This document shows, in pieces, positions 7,503 through 16,032 of a stretch of DNA of 44,765 bases. The notes under the pieces were generated by a model. The model saw only the letters and a program-made list of their open reading frames with translations, did no database searches and was not told the origin of the DNA. Origin of the DNA: a bacterium EF100-94H03 bin56 (lineage in GTDB: Bacteria > Pseudomonadota > Alphaproteobacteria > SP197); the NCBI GenBank assembly GCA_002238685.1, contig MPMV01000036.1, forward strand, positions 1 through 44,765, written 5' to 3'. Position 1 is the first letter of the stretch, and each line of letters opens with the position of its first letter. Made by a program: the position numbers and the translations under genes.

Positions 7503-8279
7503 ATGAATGTCACGTTGCCGTTCGCGTCACGCGAATCGACACGGCGCCTGCGCCGCCATCTCGTCGCCGTGGTGCTGTCGATCGCTTTCTTCTCGTGGCT
7601 TGGCCCCTTTGGCACGGCCACCCGCCTCGAGCCTGGGGTCCTGGTGGTGTACTGGACCATGGCGATTGCCGGCAACTGGTTGATTGCCCTGACCACCGTT
7701 CCCTTCGCCATCCGTCTCTTCCTGCAGGCAGGCAAGCCCGCCCTTGCCGGCATTGCAGCAGGCTCGGCGATCGCTGCCCTGCCAGGCACCGGCCTCGTGT
7801 GGATTCTCGAATGGGGCCTTGCCGGAACCACCGCCTCGGCAACCATGCTGACATGGCTCTACGGCTGTGTTGTGGTGGTCCATCTTGTGTTGGCATTCCT
7901 CACCTGGCGACTCGTCGAACTGCCATTGCAGGGGCGCGAAGAGAACGCCGCGCCTCCTCCGCCTGCCCGGGCGCCCTTCCTGTCACGCCTGCCGGCCCGC
8001 CTGGGTGAGGACCTGCTTCATCTTCACATGCAGGATCACTACGTCGAAGCGGCGACCCCGGAGGGAAGCGAACTCGTACTGTTGCGTTTCCGCGATGCCC
8101 TTCGCGAAGTGGAGATCCTCGACGGCATGCAGGTCCATCGTTCCCACTGGGTGGCGCGGAGTGCCGTCAGTCGCGTGGTGCGGCGTGACGGTCGCATACT
8201 TCTGGAACTCAGCAATGGTGCCAAGGTGCCGGTAAGCCGCTCGTTCCAACCCGCCTTGCGGGCCAAGGGCTGGCTGTAG
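7503..8279 (+). CDS. Membrane-bound LytTR-domain transcriptional regulator
   Basis: A 258-residue protein with about four membrane helices (roughly 20-38, 47-66, 80-103, 112-135), a proline-rich linker (PPPPARAP near 151-158) and a LytTR DNA-binding domain (about 162-256: LHLHMQDHYVEA, LRFRDALREVE, MQVHRSHWVARSAVS, PVSRSFQPALR). This places the DNA-binding part in the cytoplasm tethered to the inner membrane, with no receiver domain. It probably senses a membrane or lipid signal directly. I prefer the ATG at 7503, preceded by AGGCAGGGA, over the TTG at 7425. Being divergent from the DUF2141-carotenoid oxygenase operon, it may control that operon. Confidence 0.85.
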   Translation: MNVTLPFASRESTRRLRRHLVAVVLSIAFFSWLGPFGTATRLEPGVLVVYWTMAIAGNWLIALTTVPFAIRLFLQAGKPALAGIAAGSAIAALPGTGLVWILEWGLAGTTASATMLTWLYGCVVVVHLVLAFLTWRLVELPLQGREENAAPPPPARAPFLSRLPARLGEDLLHLHMQDHYVEAATPEGSELVLLRFRDALREVEILDGMQVHRSHWVARSAVSRVVRRDGRILLELSNGAKVPVSRSFQPALRAKGWL

Positions 8280-8301
8280 CACGCCCTACCCGAGGCGGGC
8301 T
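8278..8301. terminator. Possible bidirectional hairpin between convergent genes
   Basis: The arms AGCACGCC (8278-8285) and GGCGGGCT (8294-8301) pair with one mismatch around an 8-nt loop. The structure covers the stop codons of the LytTR gene and of csaA. There is no clear T-run on either side, so termination is only suggested by position. Confidence 0.3.
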
Positions 8302-8630
8302 CCGTCGGGGACGCTGCCGTGAGGAGAGATGAGCACGATGGCGCCGTCGCCATCGGCAAACCCCAGGGTGAGGACCTCCGACATGAAGGGGCCGATCTGT
8401 CGCGGCGCGAAGTTGACCACGGCGACGACCTGACGGCCGACAAGATCATCGGCCGTGTAATGCTCGGTGATCTGCGCCGAACTCTTGCGTGTGCCGATGT
8501 CCTCTCCGAAATTGATCCACAGCTTGAGGGCCGGTTTGCGGGCTTCGGGAAAGGGTTCGGCACGGACCACGGTGCCCGCCCGCATATCGACATCCAGAAA
8601 TGTGTCGAACCCAATGACGGACGTGCTCAC
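8286..8630 (-). CDS. csaA: tRNA-binding domain protein CsaA
   Basis: A 114-residue stand-alone tRNA-binding (EMAP/Arc1-like OB-fold) protein. The CsaA pattern is clear: FLDVDMRAGTVVRAEPFPEARKPALKLWINFGEDIGTRKSSAQITEHY, then GRQVVAVVNFAPRQIGPFMSEVLTLGF. CsaA proteins are dimers, reported as chaperone-like export factors, and resemble the C-terminal domain of methionyl-tRNA synthetase. The GTG start at 8630 overlaps the stop of the upstream TetR/COQ9-like gene by 4 nt (GTGA), so it is the last gene of a minus-strand operon. Length fits the family. Confidence 0.88.
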   Translation of the reverse strand: MSTSVIGFDTFLDVDMRAGTVVRAEPFPEARKPALKLWINFGEDIGTRKSSAQITEHYTADDLVGRQVVAVVNFAPRQIGPFMSEVLTLGFADGDGAIVLISPHGSVPDGARLG

Positions 8631-9256
8631 GCACCAGCCTCTTCGGGTTCCGGCCTCGGCGCACGCCAGGCGAAGTTCTGCAGGCGTTCGGCCAGGGCAA
8701 GTCTCCTGTCGAGATGGGCCATGGTACGCGCCATGTCCTCGCTCTCATCGGACTGCCAGACGCGAAGGACATCGAGCCAGACAAGCATGAGACCCTTCGT
8801 CCGCAGGGCACCGGCCGGGCCTCCGGCATCGATTCCTGCTGCCTCGAGCATCCATCGCATCGAGGCCTGTGTCAGACAGAATCCCTGAAGGGCCGATCCC
8901 GGGTTCCCCAGTGAAGCACGGATGATGGACCAGGCCGCCTTGCGGTGGGCCGAAAGCACGTCGAGCCGGCGCATGATGACATCGAACAGGCGGTCTCTTG
9001 GTGATTCATCGCCAAGATCTCCGGTGTCACCGGCCAGCACCGCGGCATCAATGCGGGCTGAAAACGCCTTCAGTATGGCACTGCGTGTCGGGTAGACGGC
9101 GTGGAGTTCCGCCAGCGTGACACCGCTTGCCTCGGCAACATCACGCATGGTGAGATCGCGCCAGCCTGCCGTCGCCGCCAATTCCAGGGCGGCATCGAGG
9201 ACCACATCGGAAACGTCCGCTTTCCTGGCCATTCTCCTTCCCGCTTGCGGCTCCAT
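8627..9256 (-). CDS. TetR-like protein with COQ9-like C-terminus
   Basis: About 209 residues from the ATG at 9256, or 201 from the ATG at 9232. The N-terminal 60 residues look like a TetR helix-turn-helix: ALELAATAGWRDLTMRDVAEASGVTLAELHAVYPTRSAIL. The C-terminal half (MRRLDVLSAHRKAAWSIIRASLGNPG, then LVWLDVLRVWQSDESEDMARTMAHLDRRLALAERLQ) recalls bacterial COQ9, the lipid-binding ubiquinone-synthesis factor with a TetR-like fold. I cannot decide between regulator and COQ9 homologue; the upstream ubiK-like gene favours a ubiquinone link. The start is uncertain: 9232 has a GGAG box only 1 nt away, and 9256 has no clear box. The stop overlaps csaA. Confidence 0.7.
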   Translation of the reverse strand: MEPQAGRRMARKADVSDVVLDAALELAATAGWRDLTMRDVAEASGVTLAELHAVYPTRSAILKAFSARIDAAVLAGDTGDLGDESPRDRLFDVIMRRLDVLSAHRKAAWSIIRASLGNPGSALQGFCLTQASMRWMLEAAGIDAGGPAGALRTKGLMLVWLDVLRVWQSDESEDMARTMAHLDRRLALAERLQNFAWRAPRPEPEEAGA

Positions 9257-9302
9257 CGAGAGTAGACCGCCATCCCTGTGGTGGCAAATCTGAACCGCCG
9301 CG

Positions 9303-10118
9303 TCACTGCCGGCCGAGCTCCCTGGAACGGCGGGTTGCCGCACCGACGGCGCGGTCAAACAACGGCTGCATGCCGTCTTCGGCCATGAGAACGGCGAGGG
9401 CTTCAAGTGTTGTCCCGCCAGGACTCGAGACATTGCGCCGCAATTCGGCCGGAGTCTCGTCCGCCTGCAGGGCCAGTTCACCCGCTCCGGCGACCGTGTG
9501 GAGGGCCAGCCTGGAAGCGACCGCCTCAGTAAGACCATTTGCGACACCGGCACGGGTCAGGGTCTCGATGAGCAGAAAGACATAGGCCGGACCACCGCCC
9601 GAGAGTGCCGTCACGGCATCCATGAGCGATTCGTCGTCCAGCCAGACGGTTTCCCCTATACTGGTCAACAATGATGTGGCCGTTTCCCTCGATGCGAGCG
9701 TCACGTGGCTGTTCGCCACCATGGCCGTGATCCCCCTGCCGATGGCCGCCGGCGTGTTGGGCATTGTGCGCACCACCGGAATGTGCGGTCCGAGATGCCG
9801 TTCGAACCAGGCGAGCGTCTTGCCTGCGGCAATGGAAACAACGAGCGGGTGCCGATCGAGTGCATCCCCAAGGGATCCGGCGACGTCCTCCATGATCTGC
9901 GGCTTGACGGCAAAGACGACCACCGCCGGGCCCAGACCCGGCGGCACCCTCTTCGCAACCTCGACGCCATGGCGCCGGTGCGCGTCCCCGGCCGCCGCAG
10001 GGTCGGGCTCGACGACGAGGATGGTATCGGGAGCCACGCCACGGCTCATCCAGCCTGAAAGCATGGCACTGCCCATCCTGCCGCACCCGAGGAGCAGGAC
10101 CGGTGCCGGCAACACCAC
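9303..10118 (-). CDS. proC: Pyrroline-5-carboxylate reductase
   Basis: A 271-residue enzyme of the last proline synthesis step, reducing 1-pyrroline-5-carboxylate with NAD(P)H. The Rossmann glycine motif LLLGCGRMGSAML lies at the N-terminus (about 8-20). VVFAVKPQ, VRTMPNTPAAIGRGITAMVAN, and the C-terminal signature SGGGPAYVFLLIETL and NVSSPGGTTLEALAVL are all present. It starts at a GTG 3 nt after the ybjN stop, so translation is probably coupled. Length fits ProC (about 270). Confidence 0.95.
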   Translation of the reverse strand: MVLPAPVLLLGCGRMGSAMLSGWMSRGVAPDTILVVEPDPAAAGDAHRRHGVEVAKRVPPGLGPAVVVFAVKPQIMEDVAGSLGDALDRHPLVVSIAAGKTLAWFERHLGPHIPVVRTMPNTPAAIGRGITAMVANSHVTLASRETATSLLTSIGETVWLDDESLMDAVTALSGGGPAYVFLLIETLTRAGVANGLTEAVASRLALHTVAGAGELALQADETPAELRRNVSSPGGTTLEALAVLMAEDGMQPLFDRAVGAATRRSRELGRQ

Positions 10119-10121
10119 CGG

Positions 10122-10625
10122 TCAGGCCTCGCCGACGGGATCAATGATCGCCGCCTGGACCGCCTCCTCGGCGGACTTGCCCTGCCAGATCACGTACTGG
10201 AAGGCGGGGTAGAACCGTTCACACTCCGAAATGGTGATGTCGATCACGTCGCCCAGGAGTTCCTCGGTAGGATACCCCTGTCCGTTGAGCAGAATTGCCT
10301 GGCGGAATGTTGGCACGCTCTCGTCGGTGAACACGTCAAAATGACCGACCCAAAGGCGTTCGTTCACGAAGGCAAGGAGTGAATGAACAGACTTGATGCT
10401 GGCTTCCGGGACCTGCATGTCGAGTGCGCATGACATCATGATGCACGCCAGTTCCTCCTCCCAGCCGAACCAGATGCGATAGACACACCAGCGGCCGGCG
10501 ATTTCGACCGCCAGTTCGTTGTCGTTGACCCGCTCGTGTGTCCAGCCGTGGTAGGCAATGAACCGTTCGACCGGATCGAGCGCATGCTGATCCGGCTTGC
10601 CGGGGTGTTCCTGGAGACTGGTCAC
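10122..10625 (-). CDS. YbjN domain-containing protein
   Basis: A 167-residue cytoplasmic protein with the YbjN (type III chaperone-like) fold. The sequence ERFIAYHGWTHERVNDNELAVEIAGRWCVYRIWFGWEEELACIMMSCALDMQVP and the later FDVFTDESVPTFRQAILLNG fit the alphaproteobacterial YbjN group. The molecular function is not known; enterobacterial YbjN is described as a stress and virulence regulator. It lies between ubiK and proC on the minus strand, an order I recall as common in alphaproteobacteria, and ends 3 nt before proC starts. Confidence 0.85.
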   Translation of the reverse strand: MTSLQEHPGKPDQHALDPVERFIAYHGWTHERVNDNELAVEIAGRWCVYRIWFGWEEELACIMMSCALDMQVPEASIKSVHSLLAFVNERLWVGHFDVFTDESVPTFRQAILLNGQGYPTEELLGDVIDITISECERFYPAFQYVIWQGKSAEEAVQAAIIDPVGEA

Positions 10626-10719
10626 ATGAAGGCCCTACCAGAACGAAAGGTCAGGAGATGGTGGAATTGCCGATAAACTGCCAAACTGCGGTGACGCTGG
10701 CAAGGCGGCGACAGGCGCC

Positions 10720-10983
10720 TCAGGTGCGCCGTTTGCGGCGTTTGAAGGCACTCTCGAGTTCCTCGATGCGCCGGGCGAGCTGCTCGTTCTCCTCGCGCGC
10801 CAGGGCCGCCATGTCACGGACCACCTCGAATTCCTCGCGGCGCACGAGGTCCATGCGCGCCAGCAACAGTTCGGCATGCTGGCGAGCGCGCTGCCGCATC
10901 TCGGCCCTGGCACCCCCGGCGACGCTGAGCGCGCCCGACAGAACGCGTGCCATGTCGTCGAGGATCCTGTTGTCTGTCTGCAT
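10720..10983 (-). CDS. ubiK: UbiK/BMFP-family accessory factor
   Basis: An 87-residue small helical protein of the BMFP family (membrane fusogenic protein/UbiK), an accessory factor for aerobic ubiquinone synthesis in enterobacteria. It begins TDNRILDDMARVLSGALSVAGGARAEMRQRARQHAE. Residues 45-80 form a coiled coil with the family hallmark RREEFEVVRDMAALAREENEQLARRIEELE, and the tail is basic (KRRKRRT). I chose the ATG at 10983; the frame runs further upstream without homology. It heads the minus-strand group ubiK-ybjN-proC and is divergent from lgt. Confidence 0.87.
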   Translation of the reverse strand: MQTDNRILDDMARVLSGALSVAGGARAEMRQRARQHAELLLARMDLVRREEFEVVRDMAALAREENEQLARRIEELESAFKRRKRRT

Positions 10984-11107
10984 GGCGGACCTCCAGGCGA
11001 CCGTCTGATCCCATGGTTGCCGTATCCGGGCGGCAAAATCCAGATTTTCCGGCAGTGGACGGCAGCACGACCTGCCCCTTATCTTCTGATGTCTCCGGGT
11101 GAAGCCC

Positions 11108-11899
11108 ATGTTCGCCATCGCCTTTCCAGCCATCGATGCCACCCTGATCGAGATCGGCCCCCTCGCCATCAGGTGGTATGCCCTTGCCTACATCGCCGGA
11201 ATCGTGCTGGGCTGGCGCTATGCCATCGTGCTGGCCCGCTCGTCACCCGGGTCCATCCCGCGCGCCGCAGTCGATGACTTCCTGCTCTGGGCAACGCTGG
11301 GCATCATCGTCGGCGGACGCCTTGGCTATGTCCTGGTCTACCAGCCCGCATGGTTCCTGGATCACCCGCTGGAAGCGTTCGCCCTGTGGCAGGGAGGCAT
11401 GTCCTTCCACGGGGGCTGTCTCGGCGTGGCCGTCGCCGCGGTGTTCCAAGCGCGGCGCCACGGGACACCGCTGCTGGCGCTTGCGGACATCCTGGCGTGT
11501 GTGGCGCCAATCGGCCTCCTGCTCGGACGGCTTGCCAACTTCGTCAACGGTGAACTCTACGGCCGGGCCACGGAAGTGCCATGGGCCGTCCTGTTTCCGG
11601 CGGACCCGGGAACACCGCGTCATCCAAGTCAACTCTACGAGGCGGCACTGGAGGGGCTGGTGCTTCTCGTCATCATGAGGGTCGCGTGGATGCGGCCCGC
11701 CTGGCGCAAGAGGCCGGGCATGATGACCGGCATCTTTCTCACGGGCTACGCGGTGTTCCGGTCGGCAGCGGAGATGTTCCGGGAACCTGACAGTCACCTT
11801 GGTTTCGTTGCCGGCACCATGACCATGGGACAGCTGTTGTCCCTGCCCATGGCGGCGGCCGGCATCGCACTCCTCGTGATGACCCGCCGTCGCGCATGA
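11108..11899 (+). CDS. lgt: Prolipoprotein diacylglyceryl transferase
   Basis: A 263-residue polytopic inner-membrane enzyme that moves diacylglycerol from phosphatidylglycerol to the lipobox cysteine of prolipoproteins. The N-terminal family signature AIDATLIEIGPLAIRWYALAYIAGIVLGWRY is present, followed by the essential-histidine segment GGMSFHGGCLGV and the Lgt signature GLLLGRLANFVNGELYGRATEVPWAV, then RHPSQLYEAALEG. About seven membrane helices are expected. The ATG at 11108 gives the usual N-terminus; a GTG lies 9 nt upstream. The stop overlaps midA by 4 nt, giving an lgt-midA-pgeF operon. Confidence 0.95.
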   Translation: MFAIAFPAIDATLIEIGPLAIRWYALAYIAGIVLGWRYAIVLARSSPGSIPRAAVDDFLLWATLGIIVGGRLGYVLVYQPAWFLDHPLEAFALWQGGMSFHGGCLGVAVAAVFQARRHGTPLLALADILACVAPIGLLLGRLANFVNGELYGRATEVPWAVLFPADPGTPRHPSQLYEAALEGLVLLVIMRVAWMRPAWRKRPGMMTGIFLTGYAVFRSAAEMFREPDSHLGFVAGTMTMGQLLSLPMAAAGIALLVMTRRRA

Positions 11900-12954
11900 C
11901 GGGCCTGGTACAGAGAATCGGCGAGGCCGGACCGATCACGGTCGAGCGCTACATGGAACTCGCCCTGCTTGATCCCGACCACGGCTACTACGCCCGCAGG
12001 CAGCCCTTCGGTGCTGCCGGAGATTTCGTGACCGCGCCGGAGATCAGCCAGATGTTCGGCGAACTGCTCGGCCTGTGGTGCTACACGGCATGGCAGGGTG
12101 CGGGTTCGCCGCACCCTGCCATGCTCGTGGAACTCGGCCCTGGAAGCGGAACGCTCATGGCCGATGCCCTGCGCGCCATCGAATCGGCTACCGGCGGGCC
12201 TCAGCCCTTCGACATCGTGCTTGTCGAGGCCAGCGCCCGTCTTGCCGGCCGGCAACGCGAGGCTCTTTCCGGCAGGGGCGTCCTGTGGTGTTCCGCCGTC
12301 GAGGAGCTTCCGTCCCGCGGGCCGGCCTTCATCATCGCCAACGAGTTTCTCGATGCCCTGCCGGTCAGGCAGTTCGTGCGCACCACCGCTGGCTGGCGAG
12401 AGCGCCTGGTCATGGTCGAGGATGACACCATCGCATTCGTTCTCGGCATGGATACCAATGGCCTGTCCGCTTCTCTGCCTGATGCGCCGACAGGACGCGT
12501 GTGCGAGATTTCACCGGCCCGCGACAGGCTCGTGCGAGACCTTGCCAGGAAGCTGACGGCCGAGGGTGGCGCCATGCTGGTGGTCGACTTCACGGCTCCC
12601 GGCATGCCGGTGCGCGATACCCTTCAGGCTGTCCGGCATCACCGGTACGCCGACCGCCTGACCACCCCGGGCGAGGCGGATCTTGCCGCCGCAGTGGATT
12701 TTGCCGCTCTCGGCAGAGTTGCCACTGTGGAAGGTCTGGAAGTCCTTGGCCCAAGATCCCAGGGCGCCTTTCTGGAAGATTTGGGGATTGCCATGCGCGC
12801 CGAACGCCTGAAGCACTCCGCCACGCCGGAAACGGCGCACGGCATCGATCAGGCGGTGCACCGGCTGACATCGCCGGACGCCATGGGAGAGGACTTTGCC
12901 GTGATGGCGCTGCTCCCCCCCGGAGCCGTTCCGCCAGCGGGTTTCGACCGGTGA
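11896..12954 (+). CDS. midA: MidA-family SAM-dependent methyltransferase (DUF185)
   Basis: A 352-residue protein homologous to MidA/NDUFAF7, the arginine methyltransferase needed for mitochondrial complex I assembly; bacterial members presumably act similarly but this is not shown. Family marks: PITVERYMELALLDPDHGYYARRQPFGAAGDFVTAPEISQMFGELLGLW at the N-terminus, the SAM-binding LVELGPGSGTLMADAL, and IIANEFLDALPVRQFV. It overlaps lgt by 4 nt (ATGA) and pgeF by 4 nt (GTGA), so the three genes are translationally coupled. Length fits the family. Confidence 0.92.
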   Translation: MTGLVQRIGEAGPITVERYMELALLDPDHGYYARRQPFGAAGDFVTAPEISQMFGELLGLWCYTAWQGAGSPHPAMLVELGPGSGTLMADALRAIESATGGPQPFDIVLVEASARLAGRQREALSGRGVLWCSAVEELPSRGPAFIIANEFLDALPVRQFVRTTAGWRERLVMVEDDTIAFVLGMDTNGLSASLPDAPTGRVCEISPARDRLVRDLARKLTAEGGAMLVVDFTAPGMPVRDTLQAVRHHRYADRLTTPGEADLAAAVDFAALGRVATVEGLEVLGPRSQGAFLEDLGIAMRAERLKHSATPETAHGIDQAVHRLTSPDAMGEDFAVMALLPPGAVPPAGFDR

Positions 12955-13709
12955 TCACGGACCCCCTGCTCACCGGCCGCCCCGGCGTGCGTCACGGGTT
13001 CTTCGACCGAAGCGGGGGTACCAGTCAGGGTCTCTATGCCTCGCTCAATGCCGGTCGCGGTTCCGGCGATGACCGGCTGTGCGTGACCGCGAACCGCGCC
13101 CTCATCGCCCGTGCCCTCGACCTGGATCCGGCCTGCCTTGTCACGCTCTACCAGGTTCACAGTGCCGACGTCGTCATCGTCAGGGATGGAGCAGAGGGCA
13201 CAGCGAAGGCCGACGGCATGGTGACCGGCGAGCCTGGTCTGGGACTCGGCATCCTGACCGCTGATTGTGCGCCCGTGCTGCTGGCCGATGACAAGGCCGG
13301 TGTCATCGGCGCGGCCCACGCCGGCTGGGGAGGCGCGTTACGGGGAATCATCGACGCCGTGGTTGCCGCCATGGTCTCCATCGGCGCCCGGCACGAGCGC
13401 ATCGTTGCCGTGGTGGGGCCGGCGATTGCCCTGGAGTCCTATGAAGTCGGTCCTGAGTTTCACCAGAGATTCACCGATGATGACGTCTGCAACGAACAGT
13501 ACTTCCGCACCGCCCGCCGGTCGGGCCATTTCCACTTTGATCTCCCTGCCTATGTGCTCAGTCGCCTTCGGCAAAGCGGCATCCGCCATGCCACCTGGAC
13601 AGGCGGCGACACCTGTCTCGAGGACAAGCGCTTCTTCAGCTATCGCCGGAGTGTGCTCCGGCATGAACCCGATTATGGCCGGCAGATCTCCGTCATCCGC
13701 CTTGCCTGA
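12951..13709 (+). CDS. pgeF: Peptidoglycan editing factor / multicopper polyphenol oxidase family (YfiH)
   Basis: A 252-residue protein of the YfiH/laccase-domain family, described both as a purine nucleoside phosphorylase-like enzyme and as a factor that keeps L-serine out of peptidoglycan precursors. The zinc-site motifs are visible: [22 protein letters not shown] and [14 protein letters not shown]. The ending [19 protein letters not shown] is typical. The GTG start at 12951 overlaps the midA stop (GTGA). The frame is open further upstream but shows no homology there. It is last in the lgt operon. Confidence 0.92.
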   Translation: MITDPLLTGRPGVRHGFFDRSGGTSQGLYASLNAGRGSGDDRLCVTANRALIARALDLDPACLVTLYQVHSADVVIVRDGAEGTAKADGMVTGEPGLGLGILTADCAPVLLADDKAGVIGAAHAGWGGALRGIIDAVVAAMVSIGARHERIVAVVGPAIALESYEVGPEFHQRFTDDDVCNEQYFRTARRSGHFHFDLPAYVLSRLRQSGIRHATWTGGDTCLEDKRFFSYRRSVLRHEPDYGRQISVIRLA

Positions 13710-13729
13710 CCGCATGTCCCTCGACAGGA

Positions 13730-13759
13730 TTTACACCCCCGGACGCCCTTTGCTATGAG
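13730..13759 (+). promoter_or_regulatory. Candidate prs promoter
   Basis: TTTACA at 13730-13735, an 18-bp spacer, and TATGAG at 13754-13759 form a reasonable sigma70 promoter in the 80-bp gap between pgeF and prs, with initiation expected about 20 bp before the prs start. This is inferred from the motif only. Confidence 0.4.
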
Positions 13760-13789
13760 TGCCCGGCATTCGAGGGTACGGAACGCTCC

Positions 13790-14722
13790 ATGAAACTTGT
13801 TTCCGGCAACAGCAACCGGCCGATGGCCGAGGCCATGGCCTCCGGTCTTGGCATCAGCCTTGCCAACGCCAGCATCCGGCGCTTTGCCGACATGGAGGTG
13901 TTTGTCGAGATCCACGAGAACGTGCGTGGAGAGGATGTCTTCGTCATCCAGTCGACCTCCTATCCGGCAAACGACCACGTCATGGAACTGCTGATCACGA
14001 TCGATGCCCTGCGCCGCGCCTCCGCCCGGCGCATCACCGCCGTCATCCCCTACTTCGGATACGGCCGCCAGGACAGGAAGGTTGGTTCGCGCACCCCGAT
14101 CTCGGCCAAGCTCGTGGCCAATCTCCTCACCGAAGCCGGCTCCAACCGCATCCTGACGCTGGACCTTCATGCCGGCCAGATCCAGGGATTCTTCGACATT
14201 CCCGTCGACAACCTCTACGCCGCACCCGGTATCGTGCCGGATATTCGCGCGATGCTCGGCGACAGTAACCTGACCATCGTCTCTCCGGATGTCGGCGGTG
14301 TCTTCCGCGCCCGCCAGATCGCCCAGCGGCTTGACGCGGACCTTGCAATCGTCGATAAGCGCCGCGAGCGCGCCGGTGTATCCGAGGTGTTGAACATCAT
14401 CGGGGACGTCAGTGGCCGACGTTGCATCATTGTCGATGATATCGTCGATTCGGGTGGCACACTGTGCAACGCAGCAACGGCGTTGCTTGAGGCGGGTGCT
14501 TGCGGGGTCGACGCCTACATTGTTCACGGCGTGTTGTCTGGAAGTGCTGTCGAGCGGATTGATGCATCGGAGATCGCCAGCATGACGATCACGGATTCGA
14601 TCGAGCCGACCCCGGAGATCCTTGCGTCGCAGACCCTGAGGGTGATCACCGTGGCTCCGCTCATGGCCAGCGCCGTTCAGAGAATCAGTGAGGAAAGCTC
14701 GGTGTCGAGCCTTTTCGACTAG
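13790..14722 (+). CDS. prs: Ribose-phosphate pyrophosphokinase
   Basis: A 310-residue class I PRPP synthase, making PRPP from ribose-5-phosphate and ATP for nucleotide, histidine, tryptophan and NAD synthesis. Visible motifs are [31 protein letters not shown] (ATP binding), [23 protein letters not shown] (the binding-site signature) and [15 protein letters not shown] (ribose-5-phosphate loop). Length matches the family. It heads the group prs-rplY-pth-ychF; rplY starts 28 nt later. The product links to apt at 21.8 kb, which uses PRPP. Confidence 0.96.
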   Translation: MKLVSGNSNRPMAEAMASGLGISLANASIRRFADMEVFVEIHENVRGEDVFVIQSTSYPANDHVMELLITIDALRRASARRITAVIPYFGYGRQDRKVGSRTPISAKLVANLLTEAGSNRILTLDLHAGQIQGFFDIPVDNLYAAPGIVPDIRAMLGDSNLTIVSPDVGGVFRARQIAQRLDADLAIVDKRRERAGVSEVLNIIGDVSGRRCIIVDDIVDSGGTLCNAATALLEAGACGVDAYIVHGVLSGSAVERIDASEIASMTITDSIEPTPEILASQTLRVITVAPLMASAVQRISEESSVSSLFD

Positions 14723-14750
14723 GTGAAGTTCCTGCCCGGAGTATGAGAAC

Positions 14751-15410
14751 ATGGACAATCAGGCCACCATTGCAGCCGAACTGCGCAGTCGTTCCGGAAC
14801 CGGTGCCGCCCGCGAGGCGCGGCGCAATGGTCTGATTCCGGGTGTGGTCTACGGCGCCAGCCTTGAGAACATCTCCATCTCGGTGTCGCGCGACGTACTC
14901 GCCCGGGAAGCCGGAACCGCAGGGTTTTTCTCCACGCTGTATCGCCTGAAGGTGGCGGACCGGAATCTCGATGTGGTGGCGCGCGACCTGCAGCTCCATC
15001 CGGTGACCGACACCATCCTGCATGTCGATTTTCTCGCGGTCACCGCAGACTCGACCATCACGGTCAACATCCCTGTCACCTTCCTCAACGAGGAGGACTG
15101 CCAGGGTCTGCGCCGTGGTGGCGTGCTCAACATCGTGCGTCACGAAATCGAGTGCCACTGCCCGGCCAACGCCATCCCCGACACCATCGAGATTGATCTG
15201 GCAGGACTCGACATCGGCGACAGCGTCCATATCAGCGCCGTCAGCCTGCCGGCTGAAGTCGCGCCGACGATCGACGACCGGGACTTCACCATTGCCACGA
15301 TTGCCGCCCCGACGGTGGCGACCGACCTTGTCGAAGACGAGGATGAAGAGGTGGACGAGGACGACGTCGAGGAAGACGTGGATGCGGGAGACGTCGATAC
15401 CGGAGCGTGA
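14751..15410 (+). CDS. rplY: 50S ribosomal protein L25/general stress protein Ctc
   Basis: A 219-residue long-form L25 (CTC type) that binds 5S rRNA. The N-terminal L25 domain (about 1-95) shows LRSRSGTGAAREARRNGLIPGVVYG and AVTADSTITVNIPV; the C-terminal TL5/CTC beta domain (about 96-190) has GLRRGGVLNIVRHEIECHCPANAIPDTIEIDLAGLDIGDSVHISAVSLP. The tail from about 192 is extremely acidic (EDEDEEVDEDDVEEDVD), a common feature of the long form. It lies in the usual place between prs and pth, 25 bp before pth. Confidence 0.94.
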   Translation: MDNQATIAAELRSRSGTGAAREARRNGLIPGVVYGASLENISISVSRDVLAREAGTAGFFSTLYRLKVADRNLDVVARDLQLHPVTDTILHVDFLAVTADSTITVNIPVTFLNEEDCQGLRRGGVLNIVRHEIECHCPANAIPDTIEIDLAGLDIGDSVHISAVSLPAEVAPTIDDRDFTIATIAAPTVATDLVEDEDEEVDEDDVEEDVDAGDVDTGA

Positions 15411-15435
15411 GCCGGTCACTCTGCACGATCCTGAC

Positions 15436-16032
15436 ATGTTGCTGCTCGCCGGGCTGGGCAACCCCGGTTCCCGGTACGCGCGCCACCGCCACAATGTCGG
15501 GTTCATGGCCGTCGACAGGATTGCGGCGGCACACGGATTTGGCGCCTGGCGGAAACGGTTCCACGGCGAAGCCGCCGAAGGTCGGCTCGGCGGACTGAAG
15601 ACACTGCTGTTCAAGCCCCTCGTCTACATGAACAACTCCGGGCGGGCCCTCGGTGAGGTTGTCCGTTTCTTCCAGTTGCCAGGATCCGGAATCGTCATCC
15701 TCTATGACGAGATTGACCTGGCGCTCGGCAAGGTGCGGGTGAAGCAGGGAGGCGGCCATGCCGGGCACAACGGCATCAGGAGCATTCACGCCCATATCGG
15801 CGCTGACTACCGGCGCGTGAGGATCGGGGTCGGTCATCCAGGCCACAGGGACCTTGTGATCGGTCACGTCCTCAGGGACTTTCCGGCATCGGAACGCCAG
15901 CACGTCGACGGTATTCTCGATGCGATCGCCGATGCCGTACCTTTCCTCGCGGAAGGCGCGGATGACAGGTTCCAGAGCCGGGTCGCCCTCCTGGTCGAAC
16001 CGGAACCCGGTGACGACGATGTCCGGCATTAG
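15436..16032 (+). CDS. pth: Peptidyl-tRNA hydrolase
   Basis: A 198-residue enzyme that frees tRNA from prematurely released peptidyl-tRNA. Family motifs: GLGNPGSRYARHRHNVGFMAVD with the catalytic histidine in RHNVGF, LLFKPLVYMNNSGRAL, ILYDEIDLALGKVRVKQGGGHAGHNGIRSI, and RVRIGVGHPGHRDLVIGHVL. I chose the ATG at 15436 because it gives the standard N-terminus; upstream frame is shadow of rplY. The 3' end overlaps ychF by 14 nt. Confidence 0.95.
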   Translation: MLLLAGLGNPGSRYARHRHNVGFMAVDRIAAAHGFGAWRKRFHGEAAEGRLGGLKTLLFKPLVYMNNSGRALGEVVRFFQLPGSGIVILYDEIDLALGKVRVKQGGGHAGHNGIRSIHAHIGADYRRVRIGVGHPGHRDLVIGHVLRDFPASERQHVDGILDAIADAVPFLAEGADDRFQSRVALLVEPEPGDDDVRH

